The notes beneath the pieces were generated by a model. It saw only the letters and a program-made list of their open reading frames with translations. It ran no database searches and had not been told where the DNA came from. 19,901 nt of DNA from JACCQS01 sp050999295 (GTDB lineage: Bacteria > Actinomycetota > Actinomycetes > Mycobacteriales > Geodermatophilaceae), in contig JBPCPI010000236.1 of the NCBI GenBank assembly GCA_050999295.1, forward strand, positions 1 to 19,901, given 5' to 3'. The stretch's first letter is position 1. Each line of letters starts with the position of its first letter. This document shows positions 6,543 through 13,733 of the stretch, piece after piece. The translations under genes were made by a program, and so were the position numbers.

Positions 6543-8132
6543 ATGTCGACCGTCGACTGGTTTCTCAGCGCAACCGAGCGGGGAAACAAGGCGTCGGATC
6601 TGCCGCTGTGGTGCGAAGGCAACCTCGTGGTCCCGCGGGTGCATGGGGCGGTGTACTTCGACCGGCTCGTCACAGCCGTCGAGCATCTCGACGCCGGGGA
6701 CCACTTGTTCTTCACCGACTGGCGCGGCGACCCGGACGAGCGGATGCGGCCCGAGGGGCCCACGGTCGCCGAGTTGTTCAGTTCAGCGGCCCGCCGCGGG
6801 GTGATCGTCAAAGGACTGATGTGGCGCTCGCATTCGGACAAGATGTCCTACAGCGAAGAGGAGAACCGGCACCTCGGTGACGAGGTCGAGGAGGCTGGCG
6901 GGGAGGTCCTGCTCGACGAGCGGGTACGCCGATTCGGCTCCCACCATCAGAAGTTGGTTGTCCTGCGGCACCCGAAGCAGCCGCGGCGTGACGTCGCATT
7001 CGCCGGCGGAGTCGATCTGTGTCATGGCCGCCGCGACGACGCCGACCACAACGGGGACCCGCAGGCACCGCCGATGTCGAAGAAGTACGGCCCACGCCCG
7101 CCCTGGCACGACGTGCAACTCGAGATGCACGGGCCGGTCGTCGGAGCGTTGGACACCACGTTCCGCGAGCGCTGGTTCGACCCGACTTCCCTGGACGCGC
7201 ACGACCCCATTGCCTGGGCGAAGGACAAGCTGACCAACGCCGATCTGACCGCGGACCCGCTGCCCGATCAGCCGCCGGATCCACCGGCCTGCGGACCGCA
7301 TGCGGTTCAAGTGCGGCGCACGTACCCCTCGATTCGTCCCGGCTATGACTTCGCTCCGAAGGGGGAACGATCCGTCGCCCGCGGGTACGGCAAGGCGATC
7401 CGGCGGGCAAGGCGGCTGATCTATCTCGAGGACCAGTACATGTGGTCGACGCAGGTGGCCAAGCTCTTTGCCGATGCCCTACGGGATAACCCGGACCTGC
7501 ACCTGGTCGTCGTCGTACCCCGCTATCCCGACGTGGACGGACGTTTGGCCCTCCCCCCGAACCAGGTAGGCAGAGCCGAGGCGATCGCGATGTGCCAGAA
7601 GGCCGGTCAGGGTCGGGTGCACGTCTTCGATGTGGAGAACCACGCGGGCACCCCGGTGTACGTGCACGCCAAGGTCTGCATCGTCGACGACATCTGGGCC
7701 GCGGTCGGCAGCGATAACTTCAATCGCCGCTCATGGACGCACGACAGCGAATTGTCCTGCAGCATCCTGGATTCCACTGTGGACGAACGGCAGCCGACGG
7801 ACCCCAGCGGCACCGGCGACCGGGCCAGGGCTTTCGCCCGTGATCTCCGGCTCACCCTGTGGCGTGAACACCTAGACCGCGCCAAAGACGGCAGGTCGGA
7901 CTCCGACCTGCTGGATCCGGTGTCCGCGGTCTCGGCGATCACGGCGTCGGCCGACGCCCTGGAGGAGTGGCATCGCCGCGGCCGGGCCGGACCCCGCCCG
8001 CCGGGACGGCTGCGCCCGCACCAGCCGGAGAAACTGGGGCCGGCTACGCGGATCTGGGCGGTGCCGGTCTATCGGATGATGTATGACCCCGACGGCCGCT
8101 CCTGGCGGGACAAGTTGCATCGCCGCTGGTGA
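6543..8132 (+). CDS. Phospholipase D family protein
   Basis: A 529-residue protein from ATG 6543, with GAGGGTAGGTGG immediately upstream; an earlier ATG at 6504 lacks such a site. Two PLD half-sites are visible. The first, HQKLVVL at 135-141, lacks the Asp of HxKxxxxD and is followed by DVAFAGGVDLCHGRRDD. The second, HAKVCIVD at 375-382, is canonical and is followed by GSDNFNRRSW. DAGDHLFFTDWRGDPDERM (about 52-70) and YLEDQYMWS (before the second half) are also typical of actinobacterial cardiolipin-synthase/PLD-like enzymes. The family uses a covalent phosphohistidine to cleave or transfer phosphodiester bonds in phospholipids. There is no signal peptide or membrane helix, so it is probably cytoplasmic or peripheral. 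Substrate and direction (hydrolysis or transfer) are undetermined. Confidence 0.9.
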   Translation: MSTVDWFLSATERGNKASDLPLWCEGNLVVPRVHGAVYFDRLVTAVEHLDAGDHLFFTDWRGDPDERMRPEGPTVAELFSSAARRGVIVKGLMWRSHSDKMSYSEEENRHLGDEVEEAGGEVLLDERVRRFGSHHQKLVVLRHPKQPRRDVAFAGGVDLCHGRRDDADHNGDPQAPPMSKKYGPRPPWHDVQLEMHGPVVGALDTTFRERWFDPTSLDAHDPIAWAKDKLTNADLTADPLPDQPPDPPACGPHAVQVRRTYPSIRPGYDFAPKGERSVARGYGKAIRRARRLIYLEDQYMWSTQVAKLFADALRDNPDLHLVVVVPRYPDVDGRLALPPNQVGRAEAIAMCQKAGQGRVHVFDVENHAGTPVYVHAKVCIVDDIWAAVGSDNFNRRSWTHDSELSCSILDSTVDERQPTDPSGTGDRARAFARDLRLTLWREHLDRAKDGRSDSDLLDPVSAVSAITASADALEEWHRRGRAGPRPPGRLRPHQPEKLGPATRIWAVPVYRMMYDPDGRSWRDKLHRRW

Positions 8133-8172
8133 GCCAGCCGGGATTGGCTGCGCCGGGTCCCCGCTCGAGCAT

Positions 8173-8224
8173 GATCATGAGCGGCTCGGGTGCAGGTCGT
8201 ACCGCACGTCCGGCGCTCATGATC
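8173..8224. repeat. Inverted repeat in the spacer after the PLD gene
   Basis: Arms of 11 bp (GATCATGAGCG and CGCTCATGATC) enclose a 30-base loop that contains a smaller GTGC/GCAC stem. It lies 41 bases past the PLD stop and 63 before the next start. It could fold in RNA as a T-poor terminator or be a regulatory dyad; no T-run follows it. Confidence 0.4.
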
Positions 8225-8286
8225 TGCTGCTGGATCGCTCGACCACGACGGCCGACGGGTAACCGGGTCGGCGGTAACGTAGCGCC

Positions 8287-8706
8287 ATGCCATCCACGGG
8301 CCGGGTTGGGCGGATTGTCTGCTTCGCCTTGTCGGTCCTGCTGCTTGGGACCGCGGTCCTGCTGCTCACCGACGCGGTTCAGGTGGACACCGAGCCAGAG
8401 GCGAGCAAGCTGATCGTGCTGGCCCAGGTGCTGGCAACAGGCTCGGTGGCCTTCATGATCGGTGCCCTGGTCTGGACCGTGGCCGCGCGCGTCGGATCTG
8501 GTCCAGTCGGGCCGGAAGCCCGGCAGTCGTCATCGGCCGGCGCGCAGTCCGGCCGGGCTGAGCCGGAGCACCCCGGGACGGGGCACCCGCACCCGCACCC
8601 GCCTCCGGGGTACGGCGGCGGCCCGGCACAGGAGGCCTGGGTGCCGCCGCCCCATCAACCACACCATCCACACCAACCGCAGGGCTCCGGCTCGCCGCCG
8701 GCGTGA
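8287..8706 (+). CDS. Small membrane protein with Pro/His-rich tail
   Basis: A 139-residue protein, family not recognised. Two hydrophobic helices (about residues 9-28 and 42-66) with a short extracytoplasmic loop are followed by a 70-residue disordered tail rich in Pro, His and Gly (HPHPHPPPGYGGG, PPPHQPHHPHQPQG). The His-rich tail could bind metal, but this is only suggested by composition. No ribosome site is seen; TAACGT lies 9 bases before the ATG, consistent with a leaderless transcript. The stop codon is one base from the stop of the convergent GTPase gene, so the two transcripts must overlap at their 3' ends. Confidence 0.65.
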   Translation: MPSTGRVGRIVCFALSVLLLGTAVLLLTDAVQVDTEPEASKLIVLAQVLATGSVAFMIGALVWTVAARVGSGPVGPEARQSSSAGAQSGRAEPEHPGTGHPHPHPPPGYGGGPAQEAWVPPPHQPHHPHQPQGSGSPPA

Positions 8707-8707
8707 G

Positions 8708-10441
8708 TCAGTCCGGCGCTCGCCCGGTTGCGGAAGCGGGATCCCGGGTACGGACCGGGGCGCGCGCCGCCGCGACAGCCGCGGTGAAGTCGGCGCAGTG
8801 ACGTAGCTCGGCAGACATCGGATCGACGATCAGCCGGGCGGCCACCCCATGGACCGCCGTACGTAGCGCCCGCTCAGCCTGCGCGCCGCGTCGTCGGGCG
8901 CCCACTCGCGCGGCCCGTCGACCGGCACCCGCCGTCAGCAGGCCGAATAGCAACCCGCCGAGCAGAAGCAACGTCGGCAGCGGGAGGCCGACCACGTCCG
9001 GGGAGTCCACCTCGATCTGCAACCAGCCCAGCGCGGCGAGCAGGATCAGCCACAGCCCGCCCAGCACCGCTGTGCCCAGCAGGGTCCATTGCAGGCGGCT
9101 GACCGCCTTCCACCAGCGCGGCTGCTCGCGCACCGGTAGCTCCACCGCCCCGACGGCCCGGTCCAGGGCATCTGACAGGTCGTCCTCGCTGGCCCGGCCG
9201 GCTGCCGCGACTGCGGTGTGCCAAGGGCCGGTCAAATCCTCTGCAGCCCGGTTGATCTCGGCTCGTACGGCCGAGTCCACCCGCGCCTGCTGGGCCGACG
9301 TCGGCGCCGGAATCGACGTACGGGCGACCACCATCGTCTCAAGGTCGGAGGCAGCGGTGGAGGCACCTGCGCTTGACGACCCGGCGACCCGATCACTCAG
9401 ATGCAGCCGGTGCAGTGGATCCGGACGCAACCGGGCCAGCCATCTGGTCAGCGGGAAGCCGACGTGTTCCTTGGCCCGCATCTCGTACGAACTGGCCACC
9501 GCGGCGGAGACGGCGGGGACCCCCGCGGCCGCCGCCAAGGCGTCGACCAGGCCGTCGGAGGGTTTCTCGGCAACGGTCACGGGGTGATCGAAACCGTGCA
9601 CCGCAAGCTCCGCCGCCGCCCGGTCCACATCGGCGGTCAGCCGGGCCGTGGCAGCGCGGGTCTTTCGCACCCGATCCCGCAGGACCGCGACCAGCCGGTC
9701 GGTACCCAAGCCGGTGGTGGCCGAGGTCGCGATGATCGTCGGCTTGTCGAATCCGTCCTCGGCCAGCAACCGGCGCAGGTCGGCCAAGCATGCTTCCTGC
9801 GCAGTCTCAGACAGTTCGTCGATGTGGTTGAGGGCGAAAATCATGACCGAGCCGTGCTTCGCCAGTGGCGCGAGGTAACGGCGGTGCAGGACCTCGTCGG
9901 CGTACTTCTGCGGGTCCACCACCCAGACCATCAGGTCCACCAACTCCACCAGCCGGTCGACCTCCAGGCGGTGGGCCAGCGCAGTCGAGTCGTGGTCGGG
10001 CAGGTCGAGCAGGACCAGACCGGCAAGCGCATCGGCGCCCGGACGAAAAAGGACGTGGCGCTGCTGGATTCCGAGCCAATCCAGCAGGCCGGCGGCGCCG
10101 TCGGCTTCCGGGCCCCAGCTGCAGGCCTGCGGGATCGCGGTCGTCGGCCGCCGTACGCCGACCTGCGCCAGCTGCTCGCCGGCCAGCCGGTTGAACAGCG
10201 ACGACTTTCCCGACCCGGTCGAGCCCGCGAGTGCGACGACGGTGTGCTCGGTGGAGTGCTCCAGGCGCTGTCCGGCCCGTTCCAGCACGGTGCGCGCAGC
10301 GGCCAGTGAGCTGTCGGGGAGGCGGCCCTGACCAGCCTGAGTCGCATGCGTCAGCGCCGCCAACCGGGCCTGCAGTTCCGGGCCGTCGCCGGACGGGGAT
10401 CCGCGGCGCACGGCCAACGAATCGAGGAGACCCTTTTTCAT
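8708..10441 (-). CDS. Dynamin-like/YfjP-type membrane GTPase
   Basis: A 577-residue protein from ATG 10441, with AGGCGG five bases upstream. GTP-binding motifs are the P-loop GSTGSGKSS (73-81), switch I RPTTAIP (98-104), DLPDHD (146-151) and NHID (205-208). A long helical middle part is followed by two adjacent membrane helices (WTLLGTAVLGGLWLILLAALGWL and LPLPTLLLLGGLLFGLLTAG) and a basic tail. This layout fits bacterial dynamin-like GTPases, which remodel or stabilise membranes; in Streptomyces two such proteins act together at the division septum. The gene starts by ATGA overlap with a repeat-derived small ORF and lies downstream of a second dynamin-like GTPase, so the pair probably forms one complex. 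Calling it a DynA/DynB equivalent would need phylogeny. Confidence 0.85.
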   Translation of the reverse strand: MKKGLLDSLAVRRGSPSGDGPELQARLAALTHATQAGQGRLPDSSLAAARTVLERAGQRLEHSTEHTVVALAGSTGSGKSSLFNRLAGEQLAQVGVRRPTTAIPQACSWGPEADGAAGLLDWLGIQQRHVLFRPGADALAGLVLLDLPDHDSTALAHRLEVDRLVELVDLMVWVVDPQKYADEVLHRRYLAPLAKHGSVMIFALNHIDELSETAQEACLADLRRLLAEDGFDKPTIIATSATTGLGTDRLVAVLRDRVRKTRAATARLTADVDRAAAELAVHGFDHPVTVAEKPSDGLVDALAAAAGVPAVSAAVASSYEMRAKEHVGFPLTRWLARLRPDPLHRLHLSDRVAGSSSAGASTAASDLETMVVARTSIPAPTSAQQARVDSAVRAEINRAAEDLTGPWHTAVAAAGRASEDDLSDALDRAVGAVELPVREQPRWWKAVSRLQWTLLGTAVLGGLWLILLAALGWLQIEVDSPDVVGLPLPTLLLLGGLLFGLLTAGAGRRAARVGARRRGAQAERALRTAVHGVAARLIVDPMSAELRHCADFTAAVAAARAPVRTRDPASATGRAPD

Positions 10442-10620
10442 TTGTCCGCCTCGCTCGCTGCGCTCACCGGTCGGTCCGCTCTACTGCTTCCGCCTCGTGC
10501 GCTGCGCGCACCGGTCGGTCCGCTCCTCCCTCGCTGGCGCTCGGTCGATGCTCCCTCCCTCTCGGCTGCGTGGGCCGTGGACGGCCCTACGATGCTCCCG
10601 CCCTCTCGGCGGGTTTTCAT
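10438..10620 (-). CDS. Repeat-derived 60-residue ORF coupled to both GTPase genes
   Basis: An open frame from ATG 10620 to TGA 10438-10440. The start overlaps the stop of the upstream dynamin-like gene as ATGA, and its stop overlaps the next GTPase start as ATGA. The peptide is low-complexity, rich in Arg, Ser, Gly and Ala (MKTRREGGSIVG at the start, VSAASEADK at the end), and its last residues copy the SEADE end of the upstream gene. The DNA is built of short direct repeats. I infer that a formerly direct ATGA junction between the two GTPase genes was duplicated when the repeats expanded or inserted, and the frame stayed open, preserving translational coupling. A functional peptide is not supported by any recognisable domain. 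Confidence 0.35.
   Translation of the reverse strand: MKTRREGGSIVGPSTAHAAEREGASTERQRGRSGPTGARSARGGSSRADRPVSAASEADK
10597..10617 (+). terminator. Terminator-like hairpin facing the plus direction
   Basis: CCCGCC-CTCTC-GGCGGG followed by TTTT is a GC-rich stem-loop with a short T-run when read on the plus strand. No plus-strand gene lies upstream, so its use is unclear. Read on the minus strand it sits right after the dynamin-like stop codon without a T-run and could slow transcription there. Confidence 0.4.
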
Positions 10621-11003
10621 TCGTCCGCCTCGCTCATCGCAGCGCCGCCCGCCGCGCTGGTAGCCGCCGTGAGACGCCGCGGCAGGTCGGGGTCCACACC
10701 GAGACCATCGAGCAACTGCAGGTAGCGACGCAACTCCGCGCCGAGCAGGGACTCGACCCGGGCCTCCAGGTCCTGCCGAGCCCGAGCGGCCAGCGACCGT
10801 ACGGCCTGATCCCCGAAGATCGCTTCGAGCAGCTTCTGGCCGACGATCGCCATGCCACCGGCGACGCCGAACTCCGCGCCGGTGACACCGGCGGTCGAGG
10901 CGAAGACCACGATCATCAGGCTCACCCCGATCCCGTTGACGCCGTACGCGAGGACGCGGGCCACCGAGCGCTTGTCCGAGCCCTCCTCGCGGACCAGCTG
11001 CAT
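10617..11003 (-). CDS. Dynamin-like GTPase, C-terminal fragment after in-frame TAG
   Basis: A 128-residue frame from ATG 11003: MQLVREEGSDKRSVARVLAYG, a hydrophobic stretch VNGIGVSLMIVVFASTAGVTG, then a helical tail ending GGAAMSEADE. It lies in the same reading frame as the N-terminal fragment upstream, joined by W-TAG-GFV, and supplies the C-terminal membrane-associated helix that the fragment lacks. With the TAG read as an amino acid (CAG Gln is one change away), the gene at 10617-12332 codes for 571 residues, matching the 577 of the neighbouring GTPase. AGGG, partly from the TAG codon itself, lies seven bases before ATG 11003, so re-initiation and a split two-polypeptide protein is possible. 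Otherwise this is the 3' half of a pseudogene. The stop overlaps a following ATG as ATGA. Confidence 0.6.
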   Translation of the reverse strand: MQLVREEGSDKRSVARVLAYGVNGIGVSLMIVVFASTAGVTGAEFGVAGGMAIVGQKLLEAIFGDQAVRSLAARARQDLEARVESLLGAELRRYLQLLDGLGVDPDLPRRLTAATSAAGGAAMSEADE

Positions 11004-11012
11004 GACAAAGCC

Positions 11013-12332
11013 CTACCAGTCCCGGATCGCGCGCGACGCGGACTCGCGGAAGTCCGGCGAGATCGACTCCAGACCTGGCCCGTGCTGATCGAGCAGGGCG
11101 GCACCGGCCGGCGTCTGCCGCCACGCGGCGGTGGTCTGCTCGGCGGCTGATTCGGCGGCTGACCGCAGCATCGCCTCGAGTCCGGTCTCCACTGCTTCGG
11201 ACAGTTCTCGTTCGGGCGCTGGCCGGCCGCGCAGACTGGCCGAGAGCCGGTCGCGCAGCCACCCGATCCGGCGCTCCAGGCTGCGCAGCAGCTCACCGGT
11301 GCCGACGAATTCCTGCCAGCGCGCGAGCACCTCACCGCGCAGCATGGAACCGTCGGCCGTGCCCTCGGTGACTCTGGCGCCGGCTGCGCGATAGATCCGG
11401 TCGGCGTCGGCCCGCAAGCCACCGATCGCCGCCAGCTGCTCCTCCTGAGCGGTGACCAATGCCGACGTTCGGCTGATCAGGTGCGCGATGGCGCCCTCGA
11501 GGGTCTGCCGTACGACCGCCGCCCGCGCCGCGCTGTCTGCGGCCAGATTGCCGAGCCAGATCCGCAGTGGCATGACGGTGTTCAACGCAAGCAGGCCCTG
11601 GTTGTCCAATGGCTCCTCGGGTACGACGAACACCGGCGCGTGCCCCAGGCCCTGTTCGGTGAGCATCTCGCGCAGATGTGCGCTGATCTCGTCGATGGCC
11701 TGCGGCGCAACACGATCCAGCACCAGAGCCACGGCCACCGTACGTTCGAATGCGGTCCGCAGGAACCCCCAGGGCACGGCGTCGGCGTACCGCGCGGCCG
11801 AGGTGACGAACAACCAGAGGTCCGCGGCGGCGAGCAGCTGTTCGGCCATCTCCCGGTTCTCGGTGACGACCGAGTCGAGGTCCGGTGCGTCGAGCAGGGC
11901 TAAGCCCAGCGGCACGGTCTCGTCGGTGGCCAGGCGCAGGGTTGCCCCGGCGGGACCGTCGCCGGTGGTACGGGACAGCCCGGGCAGGATCCGGTTGCTG
12001 GTGAACCACGCCTGGTCCTCGGGATTCAGAACCAGAACAGGGGAACGAGTGGTCGGGCGCAGCACCCCCGGTTCGCTGACCCGGCGCCCGACGAGGGAGT
12101 TGACCAAGGTCGACTTCCCGGCTCCGGTCGACCCGCCGACGACCACGAGCAGCGGGGCGTCCAGGCGAGCCAGCCGCGGCAGGATGTAGTCGCTGAGTTG
12201 GTCGGACACCGACTGCTTGGTACGCCGGGCCTCGTGTGCAGCCGGCAGGTCGAGCGGAAAGGCACAGCCGGACACCACGCCTCGCAGATGGTCGAGCGCA
12301 GCCAGAAGAGGGCTGATCACGGGCGCGGTCAC
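11013..12332 (-). CDS. Dynamin-like GTPase, N-terminal fragment cut by TAG
   Basis: A 439-residue fragment from GTG 12332 with the complete GTPase domain: P-loop GGSTGAGKST (66-75), switch I RPTTRSP (92-98) and DAPDLDS (148-154). The region of the base-specificity motif reads LVLDRVAP, where NKxD would be expected, so this site is degenerate. After the GTPase domain come long helices, then SRAIRDW and TAG at 11013-11015. Sequence on the other side continues in frame (GFVMQLVREEG), so a single nonsense change, most simply CAG to TAG, interrupts the gene. Start context is CACAGG directly before GTG, or a leaderless transcript. It lies 17 bases downstream of the HTH_42 gene and upstream of a second GTPase on the same strand, so the three form a probable operon. 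Paired dynamin-like GTPases shape membranes, for example at septa. Confidence 0.8.
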   Translation of the reverse strand: MTAPVISPLLAALDHLRGVVSGCAFPLDLPAAHEARRTKQSVSDQLSDYILPRLARLDAPLLVVVGGSTGAGKSTLVNSLVGRRVSEPGVLRPTTRSPVLVLNPEDQAWFTSNRILPGLSRTTGDGPAGATLRLATDETVPLGLALLDAPDLDSVVTENREMAEQLLAAADLWLFVTSAARYADAVPWGFLRTAFERTVAVALVLDRVAPQAIDEISAHLREMLTEQGLGHAPVFVVPEEPLDNQGLLALNTVMPLRIWLGNLAADSAARAAVVRQTLEGAIAHLISRTSALVTAQEEQLAAIGGLRADADRIYRAAGARVTEGTADGSMLRGEVLARWQEFVGTGELLRSLERRIGWLRDRLSASLRGRPAPERELSEAVETGLEAMLRSAAESAAEQTTAAWRQTPAGAALLDQHGPGLESISPDFRESASRAIRDW

Positions 12333-12356
12333 CCTGTGATTGTGCTATGTCACAGG
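12333..12356. repeat. Inverted repeat at the junction of the HTH_42 and dynamin-like genes
   Basis: CCTGTGA and TCACAGG form perfect 7-bp arms around a 10-base centre. The right arm contains the HTH_42 stop codon and the left arm abuts the GTG start of the dynamin-like gene. The TGTGA/TCACA halves resemble Crp-type sites, but the spacing of 10 is wider than the usual 6. Confidence 0.35.
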
Positions 12357-13594
12357 TGGGCAGCGATGTCCGCCGGGCCGACGGACAGCTCCAGGTCACG
12401 ATCAAGGAGGGTGGCCAGCCCCGCGACCTCCTCGGTCAGCAGCCGGCGCAGCCCGGCGCTGGCTCGGCAGAACACCTCGACCCTGACCTGGCTCACGCCA
12501 GCCGCACGCTTGCGGAAGGTCCACACTCCGCGGACCATCCCGTCGATCAAGAGAACCGGTAACGGACCACAGAGGAACCGCCGAGCGCTCCCCTTGGCGT
12601 ATCCCCGACCGTGCGGGGCGGCGCGTTTCGCAGACTCCGGCGGGGCGAGTTCGTCGCGTGGGTGCGACCCCACCGCGAAGCAGTCGAAGTAGCCGAGCAA
12701 CCGGACGCAGTCGGTCACCGGTTCCCAGGTGCCCGGGTCGTCCGCGGCCAGCGCCCAGGACCGGTATCCCTCGACGTCCACCGCAAACAACTCATCGCCC
12801 AATGCCGCGTACACCTGCCGCGCCAGACTCGCCGGCACGGCGAACCATTGCGCGAACTCCTGATGGGTGGCCGGTCCGTACGCGGCGACGTAGCGCCTGG
12901 CGACCTCGACGAGTACGGCCGGCGCATCCCCGACCGCCATGTCGTCGTCGGCGGTCCACACCTGCGTGACGGTGTCCGGCAACCACTCATCAGCGCGTAC
13001 GAAAGTGACCCGATTGCCTTGTGGCGCACCGAAACAGAGCACGCCTTGGGCCACCGCCTCGTCCACGGCGAGCCGCCAGTGCGGCCAGCCGGTGTTGAAG
13101 GCCGGTGATGCCTGGGTGTCCACCCATGGCCCGCACTCGGCGGTGATGGCGTCGCCGAGTTCGGCGCGGGTGAGCTGCCTGCCGCGGGTCGCCGACAGCA
13201 CGGCCGTACGGAGTTGGTCCGCCTGCGCCGGGGTGGGGGTCACCAGCGGAACTCCAGCTGCCGGCTGACGCGATCCCTGCTCGGGTGTCGCCCGCGTCGC
13301 GGCCGTCCACAGCGCGAGCTCCTGCGCCGGAAAGACGTGCACGGTGCCGCGCGGTCCGTAGGTCTTGACCAGGCAACGGTCCTGCCAGAGCCCCGCATTG
13401 AGCAGTCCGGCGTCGGCGCCCGCGACCCGGCGGGACAATGAGAGAGCAGCCGCGGAGGCGACCTGCGCGTGGATGCCGCACACGGTGGAGGTGACCCGAG
13501 TCGCCGAGCCCGCAGGAAGGGGCTCGACCAGGCCGTGGGTACGCAGTCGGTGTCCGCGCACCCGATCCCAGGTCAGCGGCAACTGCGCAGGCAT
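12350..13594 (-). CDS. Winged-helix DNA-binding protein of the AlkZ/HTH_42 type (putative DNA glycosylase)
   Basis: A 414-residue protein from ATG 13594; a TTG six codons earlier is less likely. The three-winged-helix HTH_42 pattern is clear: LTWDRVRGHRLRTHGL at the start, STVCGIHAQVASAAALSLSRRV, LVKTYGPRGTVHVFPAQELALW, a middle region with RYVAAYGPATHQEFAQWFAVP, and LLGYFDCFAVGSHPRDEL plus LPVLLIDGMVRGVW near the end. Well-studied members are DNA glycosylases: AlkZ removes azinomycin crosslinks and YcaQ-type enzymes unhook others, using a Q-x-Q or Q-x-D motif. Here the corresponding position reads H42-A43-Q44, so catalysis may differ or be lost. Cytoplasmic DNA-repair function is an inference. 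It is the first gene of the minus-strand run ahead of the two GTPases and divergent from the permease. Confidence 0.8.
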   Translation of the reverse strand: MPAQLPLTWDRVRGHRLRTHGLVEPLPAGSATRVTSTVCGIHAQVASAAALSLSRRVAGADAGLLNAGLWQDRCLVKTYGPRGTVHVFPAQELALWTAATRATPEQGSRQPAAGVPLVTPTPAQADQLRTAVLSATRGRQLTRAELGDAITAECGPWVDTQASPAFNTGWPHWRLAVDEAVAQGVLCFGAPQGNRVTFVRADEWLPDTVTQVWTADDDMAVGDAPAVLVEVARRYVAAYGPATHQEFAQWFAVPASLARQVYAALGDELFAVDVEGYRSWALAADDPGTWEPVTDCVRLLGYFDCFAVGSHPRDELAPPESAKRAAPHGRGYAKGSARRFLCGPLPVLLIDGMVRGVWTFRKRAAGVSQVRVEVFCRASAGLRRLLTEEVAGLATLLDRDLELSVGPADIAAHL

Positions 13595-13683
13595 CGGTCC
13601 ACTGTGCCGCAACGTTGCCGCACCGGTGATCGGAAGAACTTCTCGGAGTGTTCCTCTCGACAGGGGACCCGTGGAGGGCCAAG

Positions 13684-13697
13684 GTGATTTCGGTCAC
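13684..13697. promoter_or_regulatory. Crp-like half-site pair upstream of the permease
   Basis: GTGA-TTTCGG-TCAC has the GTGA-N6-TCAC core of Crp/GlxR sites (consensus TGTGA-N6-TCACA), with the outer T/A missing on both sides. It lies 37 bases before the permease start. Chance occurrence is possible. Confidence 0.3.
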
Positions 13698-13733
13698 GCT
13701 GTAACTGCGCTGCGGACGGGATGGGGAGACGTG

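Larger units (their letters stand above)
10435..10635. repeat. Intergenic repeat block with 22-bp flanking direct repeats
   Basis: A 22-bp segment at 10435-10456 recurs at 10614-10635 with one mismatch; both copies contain the TTTTCATT/GTCCGCCTCGCTC sequence that spans a start or stop codon on the minus strand. Inside, a 37-bp unit at 10445-10481 is repeated at 10489-10525 (34 of 37 identical, 44-bp period). Two hairpins follow: 10572-10587 (GGGCCGT/ACGGCCC) and 10597-10613. The motif CGCTCGCTGCGCTC is of a type commonly scattered in actinobacterial intergenic DNA. Confidence 0.7.

Noticed and set aside
9401..10309. 302-codon plus-strand ORF antisense to the membrane GTPase
   Set aside because: Long antisense frames are expected in GC-rich genes; the peptide is Gln/Gly/Arg-rich with no recognisable domain.
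10617..12332. Genome-wide reassignment of TAG to glutamine
   Set aside because: Two genes read through TAG as if it were Gln, but TAG ends the cyclophilin and DUF5678-like genes at their natural positions, so it is still used as a stop.
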